64,000 nt of DNA from JAHEKD01 sp965204695 (GTDB lineage Bacteria > Pseudomonadota > Gammaproteobacteria > Arenicellales > JAHEKD01). The DNA is taken from assembly GCA_965204695.1 (NCBI GenBank), contig OZ242007.1:2170001-2234000 (forward strand), in the 5' to 3' direction. Positions 43,182 to 52,818 of the stretch are shown here, piece by piece. The notes beneath the pieces were generated by a model. It searched no databases and had not been told where the DNA came from. It was given only the letters and a program-made list of their open reading frames with translations. A program made the translations under genes and the position numbers. Position 1 is the first letter of the stretch. Each line of letters starts with the position of its first letter.

Positions 43182-45608
43182 TCAAAAAGGGGGCTCTTCG
43201 CTAGAGTTCGCCACAATCTTTTTGCTCACTTTCTTTTTTGAAGCTTTTTTCTTAGCGCGTTTTTTAGTCACCTTTTTCTTGGTTACTTTTTTTGTTGTGG
43301 CTTTTTTAGTCGCCTTTTTCTTACCACGGCGTCGCTCGGGTGCAGCTGCTAACAATTCAACGCACTCCTCGACAGTCAATTCTTTGGGCTCTTTATCCTT
43401 AGGAATTTTGGCGTTTTTATTGCCATCGGTGATATAAGGGCCATAGCGACCATTGAGTACTTGGATGCCCTGTTCGGTGAAATCATGGATGATACGATTC
43501 GCATCAGCAATTTTCTTTTCTTTGATGAGTTCCAGTGCGGTGGCTAAGTCGACCGTGTAGGGGTCATTATCTTTTAATGAAACGAACTTATTGTCATAGC
43601 GAATATAAGGTCCAAAACGACCGATATTGGCCGAAACTTTTTCACCTTCTTCGGTTTCACCTAAAGCTCTTGGTAACTTGAATAATTCCATCGCCTCTTC
43701 AAAGGTAATGGTGTCCATTTTTTGGCCGGGACGCAGACCGGCAAATTTAGGTTTTTCCTCATCGTCCTTAGTGCCGATTTGAATAATAGGTCCATAGCGA
43801 CCCATACGGACGGTAACAGGGCGACCAGACTTTGGATCGGTGCCTAAATCGCGTGATAATACGGCTTCAGCACGAGTTACGGATTCTTCTTTTTCGTCAA
43901 CTAACTGCTTGAACGGATCCCAAAATCGCTCTAATACCGGCACCCACTTTTCTTCTCCACGGGAAATCGCATCTAATTCATCTTCCAGATTTGCAGTGAA
44001 ATCGTAATCCACATATTTTTCAAAATGAGTGGATAAAAACGTATTAACTACTTTACCCATGTCGGTGGGAATAAATCGTTTTCCATCTTTTTCTACGTAT
44101 TCGCGATTTTGTAAAGTGGTCAAAATTGAAACATAAGTAGAAGGGCGGCCAATACCATAAGATTCTAATGCTTTGATTAAGCTTGCTTCAGTGTATCGCG
44201 GTGGAGGTTCGGTAAAGTGTTGATTAGTATGAATTGCATCTAAAATTACCGAGTCACCAGCTTTTACTTCAGGCAACAATACTTCCTTATCATCATCTTT
44301 GCTGTCATCCTGGCCTTCAAGATAAACAGCCATAAAACCTGGGTTAACAATGGTAGTGCCGGTTGCACGAAAAATATTGCCAGCGCCAGCGCTCATATCG
44401 ATGGCTGTGGTATTCAAAGTGGCGTAAAGCATTTGACTGGCCACTGCGCGTTTCCAGATTAAGTCATAAAGCCGCCATTGATCATTATCCAGTGAACCCT
44501 TGAGTTGATCGGGTGTACGTAACACAGAAGTTGGACGTACAGCTTCGTGTGCTTCCTGCGCATTTTTGGACTTGTTAACGTACGAATTAGGTGTATCTGG
44601 CAGATTGGCATCGCCATAACGCTCGCTGATTAAGCCACGTATTTCAGCTACTGCATCATTGGCTAAGATGACGGCATCGGTTCGCATATAAGTGATTAAA
44701 CCAATGCTTTCACCATTGATCTCAACACCCTCGTAGAGCTGCTGGGCTATCTGCATCGTGCGTCGAGCGCCAAATCCAAGTTTGCGAGCGGCTTCCTGTT
44801 GTAGCGTTGAGGTTGTAAACGGCGCAACGGGGTTACGTTTGCGTTCTTTATGCTCAACTTTTTCAACCTTGAGTTTGCCATTGGCTTGTTTGGTGAGCTC
44901 GGTTTCGACTTCTCGTGCTCGCGTCTCGTCGGTGATAGTGAATTGTTTAAGCTTTTCGTCTTCGAAATATGTCAGTTTGGCATTAAAAGGTTTACCTTCA
45001 GCGTTTAAATCTGACTCGATGGTCCAGTATTCCTGAGCGACAAACTTTTCTATTTCAGCTTCTCGCTCACAAATCATTCTCAGTGCAGGACTTTGCACAC
45101 GTCCTGCGGATAAGCCACGACTGACTTTTTTCCATAGTAATGGCGAGAGGTTAAATCCGACTAAATAATCCAGCGCGCGTCGGGCTTGTTGTGCATTGAT
45201 TAACTGATCCGAGAGTTCACGCGGGTTATCGATGGCATCTTGAACTGCTTTTTTGGTTATTTCATAAAAAACGACACGTTGAACATCTTTATCATTTAAG
45301 AGGTTTTCATCCTTGAGCATTTCATATAAATGCCAGGAAATCGCTTCACCTTCTCTGTCCGGGTCAGTGGCGAGCAATAAACGATTGGCTTTTTTTAAGG
45401 CCCTGGCAATTGCCTTGACGTGTTTTTCATTGCGCTCAACCGGAACATATTCCATTGAGAAGTCAGCAGCGGTATCCACCGCACCGGTTTTAGGTTTTAA
45501 ATCACGTACATGCCCATAGGAAGCCAGAACCTTGTAATCAGGGCCTAGATACTTCTCTATTGTATTAGCCTTTGCCGGCGATTCGACAATAACCAGATTG
45601 GATGCCAT
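43182..45608 (-). CDS. topA: DNA topoisomerase I
   Basis: 808 residues of type IA topoisomerase, relaxing negative supercoils. TOPRIM begins LVIVESPAKANTIEKYL with ATDPDREGEAISW as the metal motif; the nucleophilic Tyr is in GLITYMRTDAV. The C-terminal part has two topoisomerase C-repeats (GRFGPYIRYDNKFVSL and GRYGPYITDGNKNA) instead of the Cys4 zinc ribbons of E. coli, and ends in about 45 residues of Lys/Ala/Thr-rich sequence (KKATKKATTKKVTKKK and similar), resembling histone H1-like DNA-binding tails. Confidence 0.96.
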   Translation of the reverse strand: MASNLVIVESPAKANTIEKYLGPDYKVLASYGHVRDLKPKTGAVDTAADFSMEYVPVERNEKHVKAIARALKKANRLLLATDPDREGEAISWHLYEMLKDENLLNDKDVQRVVFYEITKKAVQDAIDNPRELSDQLINAQQARRALDYLVGFNLSPLLWKKVSRGLSAGRVQSPALRMICEREAEIEKFVAQEYWTIESDLNAEGKPFNAKLTYFEDEKLKQFTITDETRAREVETELTKQANGKLKVEKVEHKERKRNPVAPFTTSTLQQEAARKLGFGARRTMQIAQQLYEGVEINGESIGLITYMRTDAVILANDAVAEIRGLISERYGDANLPDTPNSYVNKSKNAQEAHEAVRPTSVLRTPDQLKGSLDNDQWRLYDLIWKRAVASQMLYATLNTTAIDMSAGAGNIFRATGTTIVNPGFMAVYLEGQDDSKDDDKEVLLPEVKAGDSVILDAIHTNQHFTEPPPRYTEASLIKALESYGIGRPSTYVSILTTLQNREYVEKDGKRFIPTDMGKVVNTFLSTHFEKYVDYDFTANLEDELDAISRGEEKWVPVLERFWDPFKQLVDEKEESVTRAEAVLSRDLGTDPKSGRPVTVRMGRYGPIIQIGTKDDEEKPKFAGLRPGQKMDTITFEEAMELFKLPRALGETEEGEKVSANIGRFGPYIRYDNKFVSLKDNDPYTVDLATALELIKEKKIADANRIIHDFTEQGIQVLNGRYGPYITDGNKNAKIPKDKEPKELTVEECVELLAAAPERRRGKKKATKKATTKKVTKKKVTKKRAKKKASKKKVSKKIVANSSEEPPF

Positions 45609-45641
45609 TACTGGTATCTTCCTTCTCTTAGTTGTTAGTTT

Positions 45642-46136
45642 TTAGTGTCTCTCTGCGGATATCCCGTCAAAAACCAGCTCTTCGGCCAGTTCCAATGCGT
45701 TATCGTTAGTATCAATATTACACAATACCATCATTATGACCCATTTTGCATTCTCTGTCTGGTTGTCGTCAATATGACTGTCTTCTATATCGAGAGCCAT
45801 TATTCTGTCGATAATAATTTCTCTGGTATTGGAATTGATCATGCCCGATTCTTCTAACGATAGCAAAATCCCCTGAATTTCAACATTAATCTTTTGTGTT
45901 TCATAAGCGGTGTAATGGCGAATTGAGTTGAGAGGTCGAATTAACTCGTCTGCTTGCGCATTACACAAATCTGACAAACCTTCCAGCCACACAAAGGCCT
46001 TGCCAATTTCGCCATTAGTAAAGCCCATGCTGCTGAGCTCATACTCAAGATCAGCACGTACAGGCTGTAATTCTGTGTCTTCGATCATGTAGTTTTCAAA
46101 CAAATACATTAATACATCGAGGATATTCTCTTTCAT
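45642..46136 (-). CDS. smg: Smg family protein (DUF494)
   Basis: 164 residues beginning MKENILDVLMYLFENYM, diagnostic for Smg. It is soluble, acidic and helical, with no established function; the gene is classically found next to dprA and def in Gammaproteobacteria, exactly as here between topA and dprA. It is 11 bp downstream of the dprA stop. Confidence 0.93.
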   Translation of the reverse strand: MKENILDVLMYLFENYMIEDTELQPVRADLEYELSSMGFTNGEIGKAFVWLEGLSDLCNAQADELIRPLNSIRHYTAYETQKINVEIQGILLSLEESGMINSNTREIIIDRIMALDIEDSHIDDNQTENAKWVIMMVLCNIDTNDNALELAEELVFDGISAERH

Positions 46137-46147
46137 CTAAAGCTCAT

Positions 46148-47245
46148 CTAGTTGGCTGTCCGAATAAATTGGTTACCGGGTAATTTTTCAATCATGCCAT
46201 GCATTTCCAAGTCTAAAAGCATGGAGCAAAGTTGGTCAATCGTCAATCCACTTTGCGAAATTAATTTATCAAAACTCACAGGTACGTCTGTTATAAATTG
46301 TAAAATTTCATGGTCAGCCTTATTGTTATTTTGACTTCCTAATGTTTGTGATTTGCCGCTATTGTTGATGTGTGCAGCTGAAAATTCCCTGAACTCCTCG
46401 AGAATGTCCTGCACGGATCGGGTTAATTTAGCGCCTTGTTGAATCAGTTTAAGGCAACCAGATGAGTTGTACGCCTGAATTGAACCCGGCACCGCGAATA
46501 CTTCACGGTTTTGTTGTAGCGCATAGTTTGCGGTAATCAAAGAACCACTACGCTCAGTCGCTTCAACCACTAATACACCCAGGCTTAAACCACTGATAAT
46601 TCGATTCCGCCTGGGGAAATGCTCTTTCTTAGGCGGTGATTCCAACTCAAATTCTGACAATATCAGTCCGTGTTCGGCAATCTGATTATACAAAGCCAGG
46701 TTGGATCGTGGATAACAACGGTCCACACCCGTGCCGAGCACAGCGATTGTATTACCAAAGTGTTTTAATGCACCAAGATGTGCGGCTGAATCAATCCCCA
46801 GTGCCATACCGCTGGTGATTGTCAAACCAGACATGGTCAATTCACTGGCGAATTGTTCAGCCGTTTGTTTACCGGCTAAAGTCGATTTTCGTGAACCTAC
46901 AATAGCAATTTGTTGTTTTGCCAGTATCTTGGAATCACCGATCAGATATAGCAAAACAGGAGCAGAATTGATTTGCTTTAATAATTTAGGATAAATGTCT
47001 TGTTTTAAGGTAGCGACTTGATGTGTAGAAGACTGAGATAACCAGTTTAGAGTTTTGTCCAGTTTTTGATGATCAATATAGTCACCAAGCTTGGGTTTAA
47101 GCGTTTTTAAATCTAATTTTAGTTCTTTAGGATTAAGCTCAAAAATAGTATTCGGATCGGGGTAGTGTCGTAATAGAGTGTGCTTTTGCATCAAACTCAA
47201 ACAACGTAGTTGCGCAAACGCAATCCAGGCGTGTAAATCTTCCAT
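46148..47245 (-). CDS. dprA: DNA-processing protein DprA (Smf)
   Basis: 365 residues. A helical N-terminal domain is followed by the Rossmann-like fold with VGSRKSTLAGKQTAEQFA, SGMALGIDSAAHLGAL and LGTGVDRCYPRSN, then FPRRNRIISGLS and a C-terminal winged-helix (DML1-like). It loads RecA on incoming single-stranded DNA during transformation, so the organism may be competent, although DprA is also present in many non-competent species. It is divergent from def. Confidence 0.95.
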   Translation of the reverse strand: MEDLHAWIAFAQLRCLSLMQKHTLLRHYPDPNTIFELNPKELKLDLKTLKPKLGDYIDHQKLDKTLNWLSQSSTHQVATLKQDIYPKLLKQINSAPVLLYLIGDSKILAKQQIAIVGSRKSTLAGKQTAEQFASELTMSGLTITSGMALGIDSAAHLGALKHFGNTIAVLGTGVDRCYPRSNLALYNQIAEHGLILSEFELESPPKKEHFPRRNRIISGLSLGVLVVEATERSGSLITANYALQQNREVFAVPGSIQAYNSSGCLKLIQQGAKLTRSVQDILEEFREFSAAHINNSGKSQTLGSQNNNKADHEILQFITDVPVSFDKLISQSGLTIDQLCSMLLDLEMHGMIEKLPGNQFIRTAN

Positions 47246-47289
47246 GATCGATATTCCTTATCAATTTATCAGATTTAGAATAACGAGTT

Positions 47290-47320
47290 TTGACGATTCA
47301 CACCAGCCTTTTGTTACAAT
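47290..47320 (+). promoter_or_regulatory. Possible def promoter
   Basis: TTGACG (47290-47295) and TACAAT (47315-47320) resemble sigma-70 boxes, but the 19-bp spacer is longer than ideal. The -10 lies 7 bp before the def ATG, so the message would be nearly leaderless. Weak call. Confidence 0.3.
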
Positions 47321-47327
47321 TCAAGCT

Positions 47328-47831
47328 ATGTCTTTAATAGAAATACACACCTATCCGGACAAGTGTCTGCGTAAAAAAGCGCAGGTCGTTACCACCTTTG
47401 ACGATGGTCTGGCTGAACTGACTCAAAATATGGCTGAGACCATGTATGATGCACCTGGAATCGGTTTGGCAGCGCCGCAGGTAAATGTTGATAAACGAGT
47501 CGTGGTTATTGATATTTCTGAAGACAAAAATGATTTAAAAGTGCTGATCAATCCAGAAATCACTTACCAGGATGGTGCACAGGAATATGAAGAAGGGTGT
47601 TTGTCTATTCCCGGTGTTTTTGGGATAGTTGAACGTGCGGCTGAAATTGAGGTAAAAGCCCAGGATTTACAGGGTAATGTAATTGAATTTCAGGCCGGAG
47701 GATTATTCGCTATCTGCATTCAGCATGAGGTTGACCATCTTAATGGGGTGTTATTTATTGATCATTTATCAAAACTCAAGCGTGACCGGATAAAGAAAAA
47801 GCTTAAAAGGCAAGCCAGGCAATCCGCTTGA
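47328..47831 (+). CDS. def: Peptide deformylase
   Basis: 167 residues, normal length, from ATG 47328 (MSLIEIHTYPDKCLRKKA); the longer in-frame start at 47178 overlaps dprA and adds unrelated residues. The three metal/catalytic motifs are GIGLAAPQVN, EGCLSIPG and QHEVDHLNG. It removes the formyl group from nascent proteins in the cytoplasm. It pairs functionally with fmt just downstream. Confidence 0.96.
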   Translation: MSLIEIHTYPDKCLRKKAQVVTTFDDGLAELTQNMAETMYDAPGIGLAAPQVNVDKRVVVIDISEDKNDLKVLINPEITYQDGAQEYEEGCLSIPGVFGIVERAAEIEVKAQDLQGNVIEFQAGGLFAICIQHEVDHLNGVLFIDHLSKLKRDRIKKKLKRQARQSA

Positions 47832-47851
47832 ACCGCTACGGATTTGATCCG

Positions 47852-48778
47852 ATGAAAATCATTTTTGCTGGAACCCCTGAATTTGCTGCTGTTAGCCTGA
47901 CTGCGTTAATCGACTCAAATCATGAAGTGGTTGCAGTGTTGACTCAACCTGACCGGCCGGCTGGAAGGGGGCGAAAATTAACGCCAAGTCCAGTTAAAGT
48001 AGTCGCAATTGAGCATGAAATTGAAGTTCATCAGCCGAGAAGTTTAAAAAATCAAACGGCGCAGGAATTGATTGAATCCTTTGCCGCCGATGTCATGATC
48101 GTTGCGGCTTATGGATTGATTTTGCCTGAGGAAATTCTCGCCATACCCAAATATGGCTGCCTGAATATCCATGCATCATTATTACCGCGTTGGCGTGGAG
48201 CGGCGCCCATCCAGCGTGCGATAGAAGCCGGGGATAAACAAACCGGCATTACTATTATGCAGATGGATCAAGGTCTTGATACCGGTGATATGCTTAAAAA
48301 ACAAGCGATTGATATTCAACAAGATGATACGGCAGGCAGTTTGCATGACAGGCTGGCTGGCTTAGGTGCGCAGTTGATCATTGAGGTTATAGAGCAAATT
48401 CAAAACGGAACAGTCCAGGCTCAACCACAAGATAGTTCTAAGGTGACTTATGCGCATAAATTAAGCCGGCAGGAGTCATCTATAGACTGGAATCAACCAG
48501 CCAAGTCTATTGTTAACCGGATACATGCGTTTAATCCCTGGCCAGCGGCGAAAACAACTCATAATGATGTGCAACTGAAGCTTCTGAAAGCTAAAGTTGT
48601 TAATCAAAACACGCGTGATGAAATCGGCACAGTGATTGTCCAGGACAAGAAAATTCGGGTGCAGGCAAAATATGGACAGGTGGAATTGCTACAGTTACAA
48701 AAACCGGGAGGCCGGCCTGTGTCAGCTCAAGAATTTCTAAACGGTTATAGTTTTACAGATGGTGATCAGCTCGGTTGA
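47852..48778 (+). CDS. fmt: Methionyl-tRNA formyltransferase
   Basis: 308 residues from ATG 47852 (MKIIFAGTPEFAAVSL), 20 bp after def; the in-frame TTG 47828 is unlikely. Catalytic Asn-His region is GCLNIHASLLPRWRGAAPI, followed by Asp in MQMDQGLDTGDML. The C-terminal OB-fold domain follows. It formylates initiator Met-tRNA. The stop overlaps the rsmB ATG by one base. Confidence 0.96.
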   Translation: MKIIFAGTPEFAAVSLTALIDSNHEVVAVLTQPDRPAGRGRKLTPSPVKVVAIEHEIEVHQPRSLKNQTAQELIESFAADVMIVAAYGLILPEEILAIPKYGCLNIHASLLPRWRGAAPIQRAIEAGDKQTGITIMQMDQGLDTGDMLKKQAIDIQQDDTAGSLHDRLAGLGAQLIIEVIEQIQNGTVQAQPQDSSKVTYAHKLSRQESSIDWNQPAKSIVNRIHAFNPWPAAKTTHNDVQLKLLKAKVVNQNTRDEIGTVIVQDKKIRVQAKYGQVELLQLQKPGGRPVSAQEFLNGYSFTDGDQLG

Positions 48779-50091
48779 TGTCTGTTGCTGCGAATCATGA
48801 TCCAAGAGCGGTTGCCGCACAAATTTTAAAGACGGTTATTCAGGATAAACGCTCGTTTGATGCGGTTTTATTGGATTATCTGAATGTAAATAACCCCGAT
48901 AGTGGATTAATTCATGAATTGGCGGCGGGCAGTTTAAGATGGTGGTGGCAACTGGCCACAATAGTCGATCAATTATTAAATAAACCCTTGAAAGCAAAAG
49001 ATTTCGACGTCTATTGTCTGATGGTTGTGGGTCTCTACCAGATTGATTTTACCCGTATTCCTGATCATGCTGCTGTTGCACAAACCGTCAATGCCAGCAA
49101 AATAATAGGTAAACAATGGAGTGGTAATTTGGTGAATGCGGTTTTGCGGCGGTTTATTCGTGAGCGAGATCAATTAAAACAGCGCCTTAAAAACGATTCC
49201 ATTTTTACTTATTCACATCCAGGCTGGATGATTGATGAGTTTAGAAGCGATTGGCCGGATGACTGGTGCAAGCTCTTAAATGCCAATAACAAACAGAACA
49301 AACTAACAATTCGGGTTAATGTGACTAAAACTACAGTCGAGGAAGTCTGCCGACAGTTAGAACATAACCAGATTGAATTTAAAAAAACAGATCAAAGCCC
49401 AGCGGGCATTGTGATTTTAGATAAAACTAAAGTTTGGCACACTGAATTTTGGCAAGAAGGTTTAATTTCAGTTCAAGATGAATCCGCACAGCTGACCACA
49501 TATATGACCAAGCTTGAACCGGGGATGCGTGTCCTTGATGCATGTGCGGCCCCGGGTGGAAAGACCTGCCATATGTTAGAGCAGCAAACGAAATTAAATC
49601 TTTTGGCGTTAGAGAAAGATGCAGCCAGGATGGAAAAGCTAAAGCAAAATCTCACCCGTTTAAATCTTCAGTGCCAAACTAAGGTGGCTGATGCCATCGA
49701 TATAAAAAGTTGGTGGGATGGGCAGTTATTTGACCTGATTTTGATCGATGCCCCCTGTTCCGGCAGCGGCGTGATTAATAAACATCCGGATATTAAGCAC
49801 TTAAGGCGGGAAGTCGATATTAAACAAAACGTACAAACCCAACGCCTTTTACTTGATAAACTATGGCCGGTGCTTAAAACTTCAGGGCAGTTGTTATACT
49901 GCACGTGCTCGGTATTCCGTCAGGAAAATGATCAACAGGCGCAATGGTTCATAGACAAGTACACAAATGCCAAGGAAATAATTCTGGATGACCGCTTTGG
50001 CCGGAAAATGCCTTATGGGCAACAAAGATTGCCATCGGACTATGAATCCGATGGTTTTTATTATGTCGGTTTTGGTAAAACGGCTGGGTAG
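48778..50091 (+). CDS. rsmB: 16S rRNA (cytosine-967-C5)-methyltransferase RsmB
   Basis: 437 residues. An N-terminal NusB-like helical domain (AAQILKTVIQDKRSFDAVL) precedes the methyltransferase with SAM motif VLDACAAPGGKTCHML, the first Cys in LIDAPCSGSGVINKHPDI and the second in LLYCTCSVFRQEND. It methylates C967 of 16S rRNA. The start ATG 48778 shares its A with the fmt stop. Confidence 0.95.
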   Translation: MSVAANHDPRAVAAQILKTVIQDKRSFDAVLLDYLNVNNPDSGLIHELAAGSLRWWWQLATIVDQLLNKPLKAKDFDVYCLMVVGLYQIDFTRIPDHAAVAQTVNASKIIGKQWSGNLVNAVLRRFIRERDQLKQRLKNDSIFTYSHPGWMIDEFRSDWPDDWCKLLNANNKQNKLTIRVNVTKTTVEEVCRQLEHNQIEFKKTDQSPAGIVILDKTKVWHTEFWQEGLISVQDESAQLTTYMTKLEPGMRVLDACAAPGGKTCHMLEQQTKLNLLALEKDAARMEKLKQNLTRLNLQCQTKVADAIDIKSWWDGQLFDLILIDAPCSGSGVINKHPDIKHLRREVDIKQNVQTQRLLLDKLWPVLKTSGQLLYCTCSVFRQENDQQAQWFIDKYTNAKEIILDDRFGRKMPYGQQRLPSDYESDGFYYVGFGKTAG

Positions 50092-50632
50092 GATACTGCA
50101 AGCCATTGTTTTGGTTTGTTGTCTGCATTCGTTGGTGGCAAGAGCTGATTTTGAATTGACCAGCCTTGAGGCTTTGGTCGATTCAGGGTTGTTGCAAGTC
50201 GATGCGACGGCGAATCTTTCATTATCTAATGAAACCCAAGAGGCATTGGAAAGTGGTGTGGATTTGCGTGTTCAGTTTTTAATTGAATTAATTAAAAGTC
50301 GAAATTGGCTTTGGGATACGCCGCAAAAACAATGGGAAATGCTATTTACGCTGCACTTTCATCAGCTTTCCGGGCAATATATCCTGGCAATTCCACAATC
50401 CGATAACCTGCAGGCATTTAATACCGTGGAAGATGCTTTAGATGATTTAGCTTCCCGGCTGTCATTTAATCTTGGATATGAAGAATCACTACAACAGCAA
50501 GGCATTCATTATTTAAGGGCGAAAGTCAAACTTGATACAGAATATTTGCCGGCACCACTGAAACTGTTTTCATTGGTCTCAGGTGACTGGAAGCTTGATA
50601 GCGGTTGGAGGCTATGGGTATTAGAACCGTAA
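50063..50632 (+). CDS. DUF4390 exported protein
   Basis: About 189 residues from ATG 50063, with a signal peptide (IVLVCCLHSLVARA) and a beta-rich mature part (FELTSLEALVDSGLLQVDA, RGV-type VDLRVQFLIELIK). It matches DUF4390, always found between rsmB and ntrY in this type of gene order; function unknown. ATG 50051 is an alternative start. It overlaps rsmB by 29 bp and ntrY by 19 bp. Confidence 0.82.
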   Translation: MSVLVKRLGRILQAIVLVCCLHSLVARADFELTSLEALVDSGLLQVDATANLSLSNETQEALESGVDLRVQFLIELIKSRNWLWDTPQKQWEMLFTLHFHQLSGQYILAIPQSDNLQAFNTVEDALDDLASRLSFNLGYEESLQQQGIHYLRAKVKLDTEYLPAPLKLFSLVSGDWKLDSGWRLWVLEP

Positions 50633-52818
50633 TTCGCGAATTTATTCGACCTTTGCCAACAGTAGTGTTTTTACTACTGTTATTCACAGCAGTAGTGCTG
50701 TTAGCCAGAGCCGCGCAGTATGAATCAAACTTGTCAGATTATTTTTCGCTGCTTTTTATCATCAATATTGCGGGTGCTTTGTTACTGCTAGTGATGATCG
50801 CAGCCAATATCTATCGGCTCATTAAAGAAGTTAAATCAAAGCAACTCGGCAGTCGCCTGACGATTCGTTTTTTACTCACTTATGGGATTCTGGCATTAAT
50901 TCCATTAGCTATTGTTTATGCGTTTTCCTTGCAATTTTTAAATGAATCTATTGATAGTTGGTATGACGTCAAAATCGAAAAGGCTCTGGATGATGCCTTG
51001 TTAGTTGGACGTAATTCAATGGAGGCAGTCAAAACGGATTTAATAGCAAATTTGGAAGATGAATTATCAGCATTAAGTGAGACCGAGAATCAGACGGAGT
51101 TATTTTCTGTGCTGGATGAAATTCGTGAGAGCAATGATTTAACAGAGTTAAGTTTGTACTCATTCAGCGGCCGAATCATTGCTTCGAGTAATGCTGATGT
51201 AACCGTCATTATTCCAGATTCACCAGATGAAAGAATGATGGCCCTGGCTAAACGAGGAGGTACCCAATCGCGAGTCGAGCCGCTAACAGGCGATTCACTA
51301 CAATTGCGTATTTTAATGCCGGCACCTTCTACAGGCGTTGGTCAAGAGGGACAGGTTTTTCAGGTGTTATACCAGTTACCGTTTAGGTTTGCGAATGTCG
51401 GGGAAAGCCTGGAGCAAGCCTCGAGTCAATATAATCGTTTGCTTTATTTACGAAGGCCTCTAAAGCTTAGTTTTATAACCACACTGACATTGGTCACGTT
51501 ATTAACCGGTTTGGCGGGTTTATGGGCGGCCATACTTTCATCCAGGAAACTTATAGCCCCGTTGCGTGATTTAGCTGAAGGCACAAGAGCCGTTGCCAGT
51601 GGTGATTATTCAAAACAATTACCTGTGCAAAGCACAGATGAATTGGGCGTTTTAGTGCAGTCTTTTAACGACATGACAGGTGAAATTAACCGCACCCAAC
51701 AAAAAGAGCGACAGACCCAAGATCAGTTAGAAGATCAACGTGCTTATCTGGAAACGGTATTACGCCGTTTATCTTCAGGAGTACTTTCGTTTGATTTGAA
51801 CCATCAACTTAGAACCAGTAACGAAACAGCTCAACAAATTCTAAATATTGAACTTGATGAGGCAGAAATAAACCTGGAAAGCCTGAAATTAAAGTTTAAT
51901 TGGCTATTGCCATTTTTTGATTATATTCAGGACAGTATGCGTCAAGGTAGTTATGAATGGCAAAAAGAGATTGAAGTCATTGGGCCTCAAGGACGGCAGG
52001 TTCTAAATGTTCGAGGCAGCCGGCTACCTTATGAAAGCCTTAGCCGTGGTGGGTTTGTGGTTGTTTTTGATGACATGACTAATTTGATTCAAGCACAGCG
52101 TAATGCGGCTTGGGGCGAAGTGGCCAGGCGACTTGCCCATGAAATTAAAAATCCGCTAACGCCCATCCAATTATCAGCTGAACGCGTGCGGCATAAGTTT
52201 ATGAATAAAGTTGAAGGGGATGACAAACAAACTTTAGACCGTGCTACTCGTACTATTGCCAATCAGGTTGAATCGATGAAACAAATGGTGAACGAGTTTT
52301 CCGAATATGCACAACCGGTGATGGTGCAGTTAAAACCATTGGATCTGAATCAATTGATTAATGATGTGGTTGAACTTTATAAAGGCAGTGCCGAGACAGT
52401 AATGTTTGATCTTGATTTGCAAAGCGATTTACCCATGATTACCGCAGATGCTTCCCGATTAAGACAAGTTTTGAATAATCTAATTATCAATGCCAAAGAT
52501 GCATTGGATGATATAGCCCATGCTAGAGTTGAAATCACCACGCGAGCGACCAACATTCAACAATCATCTTTTGTGGAGCTAGCCATCATTGACAATGGCA
52601 AAGGATTTGAAGAAAACATGCTGGATCGAATTTTTGAGCCTTATGTGACCACCAAAGAAAAGGGTACAGGCCTGGGGTTGGCCATTGTTAAACGAATCAT
52701 TGATGAGCACAATGGGCTGATTAGGATCGAAAATCAGGCAGATCAAGGAGCAAGAATCATCATTGATTTACCGGTAGAATTAGATCAGAAAATCCTGGAT
52801 TTGAAGCAATATGGCTGA
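50614..52818 (+). CDS. ntrY: Sensor histidine kinase NtrY
   Basis: About 734 residues (start uncertain between TTG 50605 and ATG 50614). Three N-terminal membrane helices and a fourth near 285-310 frame a periplasmic domain of about 150 residues. Then come a HAMP domain (SSRKLIAPLRDLAEGTRAVASG), a PAS-like segment, HisKA with RLAHEIKNPLTPIQLSAE and HATPase with NLIINAKDALDD and GTGLGLAIVKRI. It phosphorylates NtrX in response to a nitrogen- or redox-related signal. It overlaps ntrX by 8 bp. Confidence 0.93.
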   Translation: MGIRTVIREFIRPLPTVVFLLLLFTAVVLLARAAQYESNLSDYFSLLFIINIAGALLLLVMIAANIYRLIKEVKSKQLGSRLTIRFLLTYGILALIPLAIVYAFSLQFLNESIDSWYDVKIEKALDDALLVGRNSMEAVKTDLIANLEDELSALSETENQTELFSVLDEIRESNDLTELSLYSFSGRIIASSNADVTVIIPDSPDERMMALAKRGGTQSRVEPLTGDSLQLRILMPAPSTGVGQEGQVFQVLYQLPFRFANVGESLEQASSQYNRLLYLRRPLKLSFITTLTLVTLLTGLAGLWAAILSSRKLIAPLRDLAEGTRAVASGDYSKQLPVQSTDELGVLVQSFNDMTGEINRTQQKERQTQDQLEDQRAYLETVLRRLSSGVLSFDLNHQLRTSNETAQQILNIELDEAEINLESLKLKFNWLLPFFDYIQDSMRQGSYEWQKEIEVIGPQGRQVLNVRGSRLPYESLSRGGFVVVFDDMTNLIQAQRNAAWGEVARRLAHEIKNPLTPIQLSAERVRHKFMNKVEGDDKQTLDRATRTIANQVESMKQMVNEFSEYAQPVMVQLKPLDLNQLINDVVELYKGSAETVMFDLDLQSDLPMITADASRLRQVLNNLIINAKDALDDIAHARVEITTRATNIQQSSFVELAIIDNGKGFEENMLDRIFEPYVTTKEKGTGLGLAIVKRIIDEHNGLIRIENQADQGARIIIDLPVELDQKILDLKQYG

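Noticed and set aside
43222..43437. Hydrophobic plus-strand frame opposite the end of topA
   Set aside because: Antisense of the Lys-rich tail gives Phe/Leu codons; it only looks like a membrane protein by composition.
47178..47327. Upstream extension of def
   Set aside because: It overlaps dprA on the opposite strand, and the deformylase family begins at the ATG at 47328.
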